64,000 bases of DNA from FEB-7 sp964587315. GTDB taxonomy: Bacteria > Pseudomonadota > Gammaproteobacteria > Burkholderiales > Usitatibacteraceae. This document shows positions 1 to 7,287 of this stretch, one piece after another. The translations under genes were made by a program, and so were the position numbers. The stretch spans positions 62,001-126,000 of the forward strand of contig CAZPLW010000001.1 in the NCBI GenBank assembly GCA_964587315.1. The letters are read 5' to 3'. Positions within the stretch are counted from its first letter, which is position 1. Every line of letters begins with the position of its first letter. The notes beneath the pieces were generated by a model. It was not told the DNA's origin. It was given only the letters and a program-made list of their open reading frames with translations, and ran no database searches.

Positions 1-1
1 G

Positions 2-1399
2 ACCTTCGACGAGATCCTCGCCTCGGACCCGCAGTGCGCCGTCGCGGCGTGGGGCCTCGCGTCCATCCTCATGAACAACCCGCTCGCCGGCGCCGGCGCG
101 TCGCCCGCCGCCGCGAAGAAGGCGAGCGCCGCCCTCGAGAAGGCCCGCGAGGTGCGCGCGGGCACGCTGCGCGAGCGCGACTACATCGACGCCGTCTCGG
201 CCTACTACGAGGACTACGCCAACCGCGGCGAGAAGGCGCGGCAGGTCGCGCGCTCGGCCGCCTACGCGAAGCTCGCGGCGCGCTACCCCGAGGACGACGA
301 GGCGCAGATCTTCCATGCGCTCTACCTCGCCGCGACGCAGTCGCAGGCGGACCAGACGTACGCGGCCTACCTGGGCGCCGCCGCGATCCTGGAGGGGCAG
401 TTCAAGAAGCACCCCGACCACCCGGGCGTCGCGCACTACCTCATCCACAGCTACGACGCGCCGCCCATCGCCGCCAAGGGCGTGCCCGCGGCCAAGCGCT
501 ACGCCGGCATCGCGCCCGACGCGCCGCACGCGCTGCACATGCCCTCGCACATCTTCACGCGCGTGGGCTCGTGGGAGGAATCCGTCGACACCAACCGCCG
601 CTCGATGGAGGCCGCGCGCCGCGGCGGCGAGCCCGACGAGGCGTACCACGCCGTCGACTACATGGTCTACGCGTACCTGCAGCTCGGGCGCGATGCGGAT
701 GCCGGCCGGATGTGGAACGAGGTCCTCACGGTCTCGGGTTCCAGCCCGGCGCGGTTCACCACCCCGTATGCCGCGGCCGCGATGCCGGCGCGCCTCGCCC
801 TCGAGCGCGGCGACTGGAAGGCCGCGAGCCAGCTCGCCGTGACCCCGACGACGTACGCGTTCTGCGAGGCGATCACGCACTACGCGAAGGCGATCGGCGG
901 CGCGCGGAGCGGCGACCTCGCCACGGCCCGCGCGGCCTTCGACACCCTCGGCGCGCTGCACAAGAAGCTCGACGCGGCGCGCAACAACTACTGGGCCACG
1001 GAGGTCGAGATCCAGCGCCTGGCGGCCGCCGGCTGGATCGCGTTCGCGGAGAGCAAGCCCGAGGAGGCCGTGAAGCTCATGCGCGCCGCCGCCGACCTCG
1101 AGGACCGCAACGAGAAGCACATCGTCACGCCGGGGCGCGTCATCCCGGCGCGGGAACTGCTGGGCGACATGCTGATGGAGTTGAAGCAGCCGAAGCTCGC
1201 GCTCGCGGAATACCAGGCTTCGCAGCAACGCGAGCCCAACCGCTTCCGCGGCCTCTACGGCGCGGCGGTGGCGGCCGAGGCGTCCGGCGACAAGGCGCTC
1301 GCGGCGAAGTACTTCGCGCAGGTCGCCGAGCAGACGAAGCGAAGCGACGGCAAGCGGCCCGAGATCGCGCGCGCGCGGATGGTGGTCGCCTCCCGATGA
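2..1399 (+). CDS. TPR-rich protein of unknown function (5' end outside window)
   Basis: The reading frame is already open at base 2, so the true start lies upstream and about 465 residues are visible. The protein is alanine-rich and helical, with TPR-like repeats along its length (pairs such as HPDHPGVAHYL and EPNRFRGLYGAAVAAEASGD near the C-terminus). A motif around HALHMPSHIFTRVGSWEESV near the middle is typical of large exported TPR proteins of unknown function. No enzyme domain is seen. TPR arrays normally mediate protein contacts, and nothing here shows the partner. The stop overlaps the ATG of the next TPR gene (ATGA), so the two are probably co-translated. Confidence 0.75.
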   Translation, partial: TFDEILASDPQCAVAAWGLASILMNNPLAGAGASPAAAKKASAALEKAREVRAGTLRERDYIDAVSAYYEDYANRGEKARQVARSAAYAKLAARYPEDDEAQIFHALYLAATQSQADQTYAAYLGAAAILEGQFKKHPDHPGVAHYLIHSYDAPPIAAKGVPAAKRYAGIAPDAPHALHMPSHIFTRVGSWEESVDTNRRSMEAARRGGEPDEAYHAVDYMVYAYLQLGRDADAGRMWNEVLTVSGSSPARFTTPYAAAAMPARLALERGDWKAASQLAVTPTTYAFCEAITHYAKAIGGARSGDLATARAAFDTLGALHKKLDAARNNYWATEVEIQRLAAAGWIAFAESKPEEAVKLMRAAADLEDRNEKHIVTPGRVIPARELLGDMLMELKQPKLALAEYQASQQREPNRFRGLYGAAVAAEASGDKALAAKYFAQVAEQTKRSDGKRPEIARARMVVASR

Positions 1400-1854
1400 G
1401 GATCGGCGGGCTCGCGCTCGCGCTGGCGCTCGCGGGCATCCCCGCGGGCGCCCTCGCCGAGCCGTACGAGTCCAACCCGACGGCGGCCGAGCGCGACGAG
1501 GACTACGCGGCCGGCAAGAAGGCGCTCGAGAAGAAGGACTGGGCCGAAGCGGTGAAGCGCTTCACGGTCGCCGCGAAGCGCGACCCCGACAGCGCGGACC
1601 TGCAGAACTACCTTGGGTATTCGAACCGCAAGCTCCGGCAGTTCGACGCCGCGTTCCGCCACTACAAGCGGGCGCTCGAGCTCGACCCGCGCCACCGCGG
1701 CGCGCACGAGTACATCGGCGAGGCCTACCTCGAGACGAACGACCTCGCGGGCGCCGAGCGCCACCTCGCGGCGCTTCGCGGCATCTGCCTGCTGCCGTGC
1801 GAGGAGCTCACGGACCTCGAGAAGGCGGTGGCGCAGTTCAAGGCGGGGAAATAG
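1396..1854 (+). CDS. Small exported TPR protein
   Basis: A 152-residue protein with an N-terminal signal peptide (hydrophobic LALALALAGIPAGALA, cleavage near residue 21), followed by two to three TPR units covering most of the mature part (for example WAEAVKRFTVAAKRDPDSAD, then a unit ending ALELDPRHRGAHEYIGEAY). Two cysteines (CLLPC) close to the C-terminus could form a periplasmic disulphide. The start overlaps the stop of the upstream TPR gene by 4 bp. It is probably a periplasmic adaptor working with that protein; the partner is unknown. Confidence 0.75.
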   Translation: MRIGGLALALALAGIPAGALAEPYESNPTAAERDEDYAAGKKALEKKDWAEAVKRFTVAAKRDPDSADLQNYLGYSNRKLRQFDAAFRHYKRALELDPRHRGAHEYIGEAYLETNDLAGAERHLAALRGICLLPCEELTDLEKAVAQFKAGK

Positions 1855-1870
1855 CCCGCCCGGTCCCGCT

Positions 1871-3844
1871 TCAGATCAACACGTTCACGACCGCGTTGCC
1901 GATCCCCACGAGCGCCGAGCCGGAGATGAGGCCCGCGCAGATGGGCTCGCAGCCTTCCACCCAGATGTCGTGACCGCGTGTGCCGCGCTCCTTGTTCATG
2001 CGCCCGGCCCACCAGAAGATCATCGCGCCCACCCACATGGCGAAGGTGGCCTCCGGCGGCAGCACCACGCCCAGGCCGATGGAGACGGCCGAGAGCGGGA
2101 AGCGGCCCTTGGTCTTGATCTTCACGATCTCGATCGCCATGGCGGCCACCGCGGCGAAGGCCATCGAGATCACGGCCGAGGTGGGCAGGCTCTGCAGGCC
2201 CTTGGTGATGATCTCCGCCACGCCCTTCCACTGCAGCGCCGCGGGCATCGCGAACTGCTCCGACACGATGGTCGCGGCCGAGCGCACGCCGTTCGCGTCC
2301 GGGGGCAGGAAGAGCAGGTAGAAGAGCGGCACGCAGGCGAGCGAGCCCGCGAAGATGCCGATGACGTGACCCACGGCCTGCTGGCGGGGCTTCGCGCCCA
2401 GCATGTAGCCCGGCTTGATGTCGGAGAGCAGGTTCGCGGCGTTCGCGGCGATCTCCGCGGTCATGCCCGCCGGAATCAGGTTGTTGGCAGGGTTCGTGCG
2501 ATCCAGCGCGCCCATGGAGAACTGCGTGATCTTCGAAAGCGCGCCGGTCGGGGTCCACGAGGTGAGCGCCATGGAGTTGGTGCAGATGATCGTGAGCACG
2601 AAGATGAGCGGCAGCGAGATGGCGGCCATGTAGACCGGCACGCCGAAGAACGCGTGCGTCACCCAGATGCCCAGCACGCTGAAGAGCGGCACGCCCAGCG
2701 CCGAGATCCACAGGGGGAACTCGATGTGCGCGAGGACGTCCGCGCCTTCCTTCTTCTTGCCGCCCAGGGACTTGAAGGCGCTCACGAAGAGCTCCGGCCG
2801 CGCGAGCAGGCTCGTGAGCGAACCCACCACCATCATCGTGACGCCCCACCAGAGCGACCACTGGTTCACGATCTCCACGCGCGAGATGGGGACGGTGGCG
2901 CCCGTGGGGCCGATGCGCGGGGCGATGTCGCCCAGCTGGATCATCATCGGCGCGAGCACGACGAAGTTGATGAAGGCGCCCAGCAGGCAGCTGGTCGCCA
3001 CCGCGATGCCCATGAGACCGCCCACGCCGAGCATGGCGGCATCGAGCGTGAGGCGAAGGCCGAGCTGGCGGATGTCCGTGCCCAGGATCGAGGGGATCCA
3101 GCCGGTCTTGCCCGCGAAGGCGTAGTAGTAGCTGTCCAGGCGCTCGTGGAAGACCCAAGCCTCCTTCAGGCCCATCCACTTGTCCATGGCGAGGATCTTG
3201 ATCTGCAGCAGCTTCATCCAGCCGTCGCTGATGATGAGCTGGTAGACGCCCGTGCCCACCGCCACCCACGCGAGGAGCTTCGCCTTGAAGACGCCGGCCG
3301 CCGCGTTGCCCGTGTAGAGCGCGTCCAGCACCACGCCGCAGGCACGCCCCTCGGGGAAGGGCATCTGCTCCTCGTTGATGAAGCGGCGCTTGAGCGGGAA
3401 GGCGAGCAGCACGCCGATCATCGACACGACGCTCATCCACAGGATCATCTGCCACCACGGGATGAGCTTCCCGGTGACCAGCATGTAGGCCGAGAGGCTC
3501 GAGATCATGGGCGCCACCATGTAGCCGGCGGCCGTCGCGATGGACTGCGTGCAGTTGTTCTCGAGGATCGTGAAGTCGGAGGCGATGCCGGTGGAGGCGA
3601 AGATGCGGAAGAGCGCGAAGGCGAGGATGACGGAGGTGAGGCCCACGCCGATGGTGATGCCCGTCTTGCCGCCGATGTAGAGCGCCGTGGCGGAGAGGAT
3701 CCCCCCCAGGAAGAAGCCGGTGAGGCCCGAGCGGATGGTGAGCTGCGGCATGTCGCCGCGGAAGAGGTTCTCGAGCCACCAGCGGTCCTTCTGCTCGCGG
3801 GACCAGTCGCGGACCTGCTCATCGGTCAGGTGTTGCAGCGCCAT
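1871..3844 (-). CDS. OPT-family oligopeptide transporter
   Basis: A 657-residue polytopic inner-membrane protein of the oligopeptide transporter (OPT) family, which moves peptides or metal chelates by proton coupling. Hydrophobic segments recur along the whole length, beginning with LTGFFLGGILSATALYIGGK near residue 40, and conserved family stretches such as NCTQSIATAAGYM and SLPLIFV are visible. The ATG at 3844 (MALQHLTDEQ) is preferred because a GAGAAG ribosome-binding site sits about 9 bases upstream. An open extension further upstream reads as proline-rich junk. The gene is divergent from the methyltransferase-like gene at 3950 and convergent with the small TPR gene, 16 bp away. The substrate cannot be read from the sequence. 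Confidence 0.9.
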   Translation of the reverse strand: MALQHLTDEQVRDWSREQKDRWWLENLFRGDMPQLTIRSGLTGFFLGGILSATALYIGGKTGITIGVGLTSVILAFALFRIFASTGIASDFTILENNCTQSIATAAGYMVAPMISSLSAYMLVTGKLIPWWQMILWMSVVSMIGVLLAFPLKRRFINEEQMPFPEGRACGVVLDALYTGNAAAGVFKAKLLAWVAVGTGVYQLIISDGWMKLLQIKILAMDKWMGLKEAWVFHERLDSYYYAFAGKTGWIPSILGTDIRQLGLRLTLDAAMLGVGGLMGIAVATSCLLGAFINFVVLAPMMIQLGDIAPRIGPTGATVPISRVEIVNQWSLWWGVTMMVVGSLTSLLARPELFVSAFKSLGGKKKEGADVLAHIEFPLWISALGVPLFSVLGIWVTHAFFGVPVYMAAISLPLIFVLTIICTNSMALTSWTPTGALSKITQFSMGALDRTNPANNLIPAGMTAEIAANAANLLSDIKPGYMLGAKPRQQAVGHVIGIFAGSLACVPLFYLLFLPPDANGVRSAATIVSEQFAMPAALQWKGVAEIITKGLQSLPTSAVISMAFAAVAAMAIEIVKIKTKGRFPLSAVSIGLGVVLPPEATFAMWVGAMIFWWAGRMNKERGTRGHDIWVEGCEPICAGLISGSALVGIGNAVVNVLI

Positions 3845-3949
3845 GGGGGATTTCTTCTCTCGTGGGGAAGGGGGGGGCGGAGGGAGGGCCGTGTGGGCCG
3901 GCGCCAATTGTGACAGAGGCATGGACGCGGGATAAGGGCCGCGGCCGCG

Positions 3950-4864
3950 ATGGGCGGTAAAATTCATCCCATCGTGCCCGCCAAGCCCTCCCGCCCCCCG
4001 AAGACCCGCCTCGAGATGCCGAACCCGTTCCGGCACGAGCGGGGCGTCGTGCGCATGATCGAGCCGCCGGACGCCGATCGCGGGGACCTCGCCCGGCGCA
4101 TCGTGGCCGGCACCTACGGCAAGCCCTTCGTGATCGACGACGGGGTGATGCGCGAGCTCTACTTCAAGCGCGAGATCGTGCAGAGCGGCATGCGCCTGGC
4201 CGATCCCTGGGCGCTCGACTTCAGCTACACGCGGCTCGCGATGGCGTTCCTGCTCTTCAACCCGGACCCGCGCAGGATCCTGCTGCTGGGCCTGGGCGGC
4301 GGGTCGCTCGCCAAGTTCTGCCACAGGCACCTGCCTCGGGCCGATCTCACGACGGTGGAGATCGACGAGGACGTGATCGCGCTTCGCGACGAGTTCCTCG
4401 TGCCGCCGGACGGGCCGGGCTTCCACGTGGTGCACGACGACGCCGCGCGGTTCGTGGCGCGCGAGGACGGCTTCGACGCCATCGTGCTCGACTGCTTCGA
4501 TCCCGAGGGCTACAGCCCGTCGGTGATGACGCGCGAGTTCTTCCAGGACGCGAGGGACGCGCTCTCGAAGAAGGGCGTGCTCGTCTCGAACCTGGTGGGG
4601 AAGAAGGAGGAGCGGCTGGCGCAGCTCGACCTCATCCGCGCCGCCTTCGGCGACAACATGGCGCTGATGCCCGACAAGGAGGACGGCAACCTCGTCGTCT
4701 TCGTCTTCCGCGACCCGAACTTCGAGCCGCGCTGGCGCTGGATGGCCGGCGAGGCACCCGCGATGAAGGCCCGCTTCGGCCTCGACTTTCCCCGCTTCGC
4801 CCAGAAGCTCGAGAGGAGCCGCAAGCTCCGCTACCTCGAGCGCACCCTGGGCGAGGCCGCCTGA
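3950..4864 (+). CDS. Spermidine synthase-like / SAM-dependent methyltransferase-fold protein
   Basis: About 300 residues with the Rossmann-type fold of the spermidine/spermine synthase family. The nucleotide-binding loop LLLGLGGGSLAKF is near residue 105, followed by the acidic strand TTVEIDEDVIAL and FDAIVLDCFDPEGY in the position of the active-site acidic loop. The family transfers aminopropyl groups, but short proteins of this type often have unproven activity, so polyamine synthesis is only a suggestion. The start is uncertain. ATG 3950 opens the longest frame, but a weak promoter-like pair (TTGTGA 3908-3913, GATAAG 3931-3936) would place the transcript start almost on it. GTG 3974 or ATG 4016 (MPNPFRHERG) may therefore be the real start. 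The thioesterase gene follows after 15 bp. Confidence 0.8.
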   Translation: MGGKIHPIVPAKPSRPPKTRLEMPNPFRHERGVVRMIEPPDADRGDLARRIVAGTYGKPFVIDDGVMRELYFKREIVQSGMRLADPWALDFSYTRLAMAFLLFNPDPRRILLLGLGGGSLAKFCHRHLPRADLTTVEIDEDVIALRDEFLVPPDGPGFHVVHDDAARFVAREDGFDAIVLDCFDPEGYSPSVMTREFFQDARDALSKKGVLVSNLVGKKEERLAQLDLIRAAFGDNMALMPDKEDGNLVVFVFRDPNFEPRWRWMAGEAPAMKARFGLDFPRFAQKLERSRKLRYLERTLGEAA

Positions 4865-4879
4865 ACGCGGAGGATCCCC

Positions 4880-5275
4880 ATGGCCTTGGACCTGCAGAAG
4901 GAAACGCTGCTGACGACGCTGGGCATCGAGGTGGTGGAGGCGACGAAGGACCGCGTCGTCGCCCGCATGCCGGTGGGGCCCCGCGTGCACCAGCCCTTCG
5001 GCTTGCTGCACGGCGGCGCCTCGCTCTCGCTCGCCGAGACGGTGGTGTCGATCGGCGCCTGGCACAACATCGATCGCGAGAAGGAGTTCGCCGTGGGGAT
5101 CGAGATCAACGCGAACCACGTGCGCGCCGTGCGCGACGGCGCCGTCACCGCGACCGCCACGCCCATCCACGTGGGCCGCCGCACGCAGGTGTGGGAGGCC
5201 CGGCTCGTGGACGACGACGGCAAGCTCGTCTGCATCTGCCGCTGCACGCTGGGCACCATGCCCCTCTCCCCCTGA
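4880..5275 (+). CDS. PaaI/YbdB-type hotdog thioesterase
   Basis: A 131-residue single-domain hotdog-fold acyl-CoA thioesterase. The family hallmark HGGASLSLAE (helix with catalytic acid, residues about 45-54) and the following strand pattern VGIEINANHVRAVRDG match PaaI/EntH-like enzymes, which hydrolyse acyl- or aryl-CoA in the cytoplasm. A GGAGG ribosome-binding site precedes the ATG by 8 bases. The gene lies 15 bp behind the spermidine-synthase-like gene and is probably co-transcribed. Its TGA stop is the first three bases of repeat R1, so the repeat may have entered exactly at, or replaced, the original 3' end. The natural acyl-CoA substrate is unknown. Confidence 0.88.
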   Translation: MALDLQKETLLTTLGIEVVEATKDRVVARMPVGPRVHQPFGLLHGGASLSLAETVVSIGAWHNIDREKEFAVGIEINANHVRAVRDGAVTATATPIHVGRRTQVWEARLVDDDGKLVCICRCTLGTMPLSP

Positions 5276-5387
5276 AGGGGACGCACGCCTTCAGCGCCTC
5301 TGAAGGGGACGGAGCGGTTTTCACAACAGTGTGTTGCGGAAATCCCTCCGTCCCCTTCACCTCGCGTGAAGGCGTGCGTCCCCTTCA
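5273..5387. repeat. Nested palindromic repeat R1
   Basis: A 115-bp element. An outer 21-bp arm (5273-5293, core GGGGACGCACGCC) is the exact reverse complement of 5367-5387. Inside, separated by 7-bp non-complementary spacers, a 14-bp arm (5301-5314, GAAGGGGACGGAG) pairs with 5346-5359. The 31-nt centre carries CAACAGTGTGTTG. It fills the gap between two convergent genes, overlapping the thioesterase stop and ending 5 bp before the peptidase stop. It could act as a two-way terminator or RNA-end stabiliser. R2, R3 and R4 are related copies. Confidence 0.9.
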
Positions 5388-5392
5388 TTCCT

Positions 5393-7042
5393 TCATTTGT
5401 TGACCTGGGCGAGGATGGCCTCCAAGGCCGGGTCGCGCCCCTCCCGCACGCTCGCGAAGGTGACCGGCGCCGGCAGCCGCGGCGCGATCCAGGTGCGCGA
5501 ATCCTGCGGCTGCGCGTTCTGCCACATGAGGAACGAGATGCTCACCCGCGCGCGGCTCCACGGCAGGATCACCTCGCTCCCCTCGCCGATGAAGTTCGGG
5601 CTGGAACCGGTCGGCTCCCCCACGAACACCGCCGGCGAGTAGCGCTCCAGGATCGCCGCGAAGTTCATGGCGGCCGAGAAGGTGTGCCGCCCGGCGATGA
5701 CGAACAGCCCGTTCTCGCGGTGCATCTTGCGCGCGCCCAGGATCGCCTGCAGCAACGGCTTCAGCAGGTCGGTGTTGCCGCCGCCGTTGAAGCGCAGGTC
5801 CACCACGAGCCGCTCGACGTCGTCGCGGTCGATGGCGGCTTCGAGGCGCCTGGCGAGCGCCGCGATCGTCTCGCCGCCCGGCGCGTCCTGCACGCGGTTG
5901 AACTGGAAATAGACCAGCCTCTGCGCCGGCCGCACCTCGAACCAGTGGGCCTCCCGCTGGCGGGGGATCCACGCGGGCAGCGGCTTGTCGTGGCCCGGCG
6001 GCACACGGACGAAGTCGCCGGTGAAGGTCGGAGCCGCTTCCATCTCCACGACGCGCCGCGCGCCGTCCCGCGTGACCAGCGTGTACGAAGCGCGGCCGGC
6101 TTCCCTGGCGAACCCGAGCGGCGCCAGCATCTGGGGAAAGCGCAGGAAGAAGGGGATGCGCGATTTCACGTTGGCCTCGTTGTCGCGCGAGACGAGCTCG
6201 GCCACGGCCGCCATCGCCTCGGACACCGGCCGGCCCCCTACCTCCACGACGCGCGCCCAGAGCAGCGCCTCGTCGCCCGGGCGCACCGCCGTCACGAAGA
6301 GCCCCTCGGGGTAGATCTCCATCGGCAGGGGCACGAGTCGCTGGCCGGCGCCCGCGCGCCAGGTGGGCAGCAGCTGCGTGTGGCCGTCACCATAAGGAAT
6401 CAGCAGGCGCATGAGGCGCACCTCGACCTGGTGATCGTCGAGCTTGCCGACGTCCGCCGAGACCGCCGCGATCTCCGCGTCGAACTGCGCCTCGGTGCGC
6501 GCGCGGAACGGCCTGTAGTGCAGGCGCTTGAACTCGGAAGCCAGGATCGCGATGTCTCGCCGCCAGCCTTCGTCGCGCGTGAGCCCGTTCACGTCCACGT
6601 CGAGCGCGGCCGCCTTGAAGCGCGGGTCGTCCTTGATCACGGCGAAGTCGGCGTCGCGCGACCAGCGCTGGCGCACGGGTGAGCCGGTCTTCACGGCCCG
6701 CTCCAGCCAGTCGATGGCGGCCTCCTTGTCGCCCAGGGCCAGGTGGGACTTCGCGATGTCCGGCATCAGGCGCCAGGGCTGCATCGCGCCGAGGGCCAGG
6801 GCCTTCTCGTAGGCGCCGATCGCCTCGCGCGGCCGGCCGGTGCCATGCAGCGAGCGGCCGAGGCAATACCAGGCGCTGGCGAGGTCGGGATTCGCGGCGA
6901 CCAGCCGCTCCTGCACGGGCAGCGAGGACGGCCAGTCCCCGGCGCGGCACAGGCGCAGGGCTTCGTCGGCGAGATCTTCTGCGTGGGCCGGCACGAGGCA
7001 GGCGAGGGCAAGGATGGCGGCGAGGCAGGCGGGGCGCGGCAT
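5393..7042 (-). CDS. Exported TPR / S41-family peptidase fusion
   Basis: 549 residues. A signal peptide (residues 1-21) is followed by TPR-like repeats (about 25-150; SAWYCLGRSLHGTGRPREAI is one unit), a PDZ-like middle part, and a C-terminal S41 (tail-specific protease) domain. The catalytic serine is probably Ser456 in GRHTFSAAMN, preceded by the strand VVDLRFNGGGNTDLL that shapes the oxyanion hole. The lysine of the Tsp Ser-Lys dyad is not obvious, since the equivalent stretch reads VGEPTGSSPNF. Related S41 subgroups with a TFSAA motif show this too, so activity is likely but not certain. The periplasmic substrate is unknown. It lies between repeats R1 and R2. Confidence 0.85.
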   Translation of the reverse strand: MPRPACLAAILALACLVPAHAEDLADEALRLCRAGDWPSSLPVQERLVAANPDLASAWYCLGRSLHGTGRPREAIGAYEKALALGAMQPWRLMPDIAKSHLALGDKEAAIDWLERAVKTGSPVRQRWSRDADFAVIKDDPRFKAAALDVDVNGLTRDEGWRRDIAILASEFKRLHYRPFRARTEAQFDAEIAAVSADVGKLDDHQVEVRLMRLLIPYGDGHTQLLPTWRAGAGQRLVPLPMEIYPEGLFVTAVRPGDEALLWARVVEVGGRPVSEAMAAVAELVSRDNEANVKSRIPFFLRFPQMLAPLGFAREAGRASYTLVTRDGARRVVEMEAAPTFTGDFVRVPPGHDKPLPAWIPRQREAHWFEVRPAQRLVYFQFNRVQDAPGGETIAALARRLEAAIDRDDVERLVVDLRFNGGGNTDLLKPLLQAILGARKMHRENGLFVIAGRHTFSAAMNFAAILERYSPAVFVGEPTGSSPNFIGEGSEVILPWSRARVSISFLMWQNAQPQDSRTWIAPRLPAPVTFASVREGRDPALEAILAQVNK

Positions 7043-7131
7043 GGGGACTCCCGGCGTCGGCAGGTGCCCGTAGGATGCGGCGGCCGACCCGTCCGGATGT
7101 TTCCGTTTGTCGCCACCAGTGACGGGTCGAT

Positions 7132-7282
7132 TGAAGGGGACGCACGCCTTCAAATCGGGTGAAGGGGACGGAGACCCTCCAAAGGGGACGCAAACATTCA
7201 CGTCACCTGAATGTGTCTGTCCCCTTTATGGGTCGAAAGCCTCCGTCCCCTTCAGCGCCAGTGAAGGCGTGCGTCCCCTTCA
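7132..7282. repeat. Nested palindromic repeat R2 (long-core variant)
   Basis: It has the same outer arms (7132-7152 with 7262-7282) and inner arms (7160-7173 with 7241-7254) as R1. The centre is different: 67 nt instead of 31, holding a third arm pair 7181-7200 (AAAGGGGACGCAAACATTCA) and 7208-7227. The 7-bp spacers are kept. It lies between the S41 peptidase start and the tamB stop, both on the minus strand, and ends 5 bp before the tamB stop codon. Confidence 0.9.
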
Positions 7283-7287
7283 GGGGG

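Noticed and set aside
3957..3962. TAAAAT as a -10 box inside the spermidine-synthase-like frame
   Set aside because: No convincing -35 partner, and it could be chance. It only adds to the doubt about the start codon.
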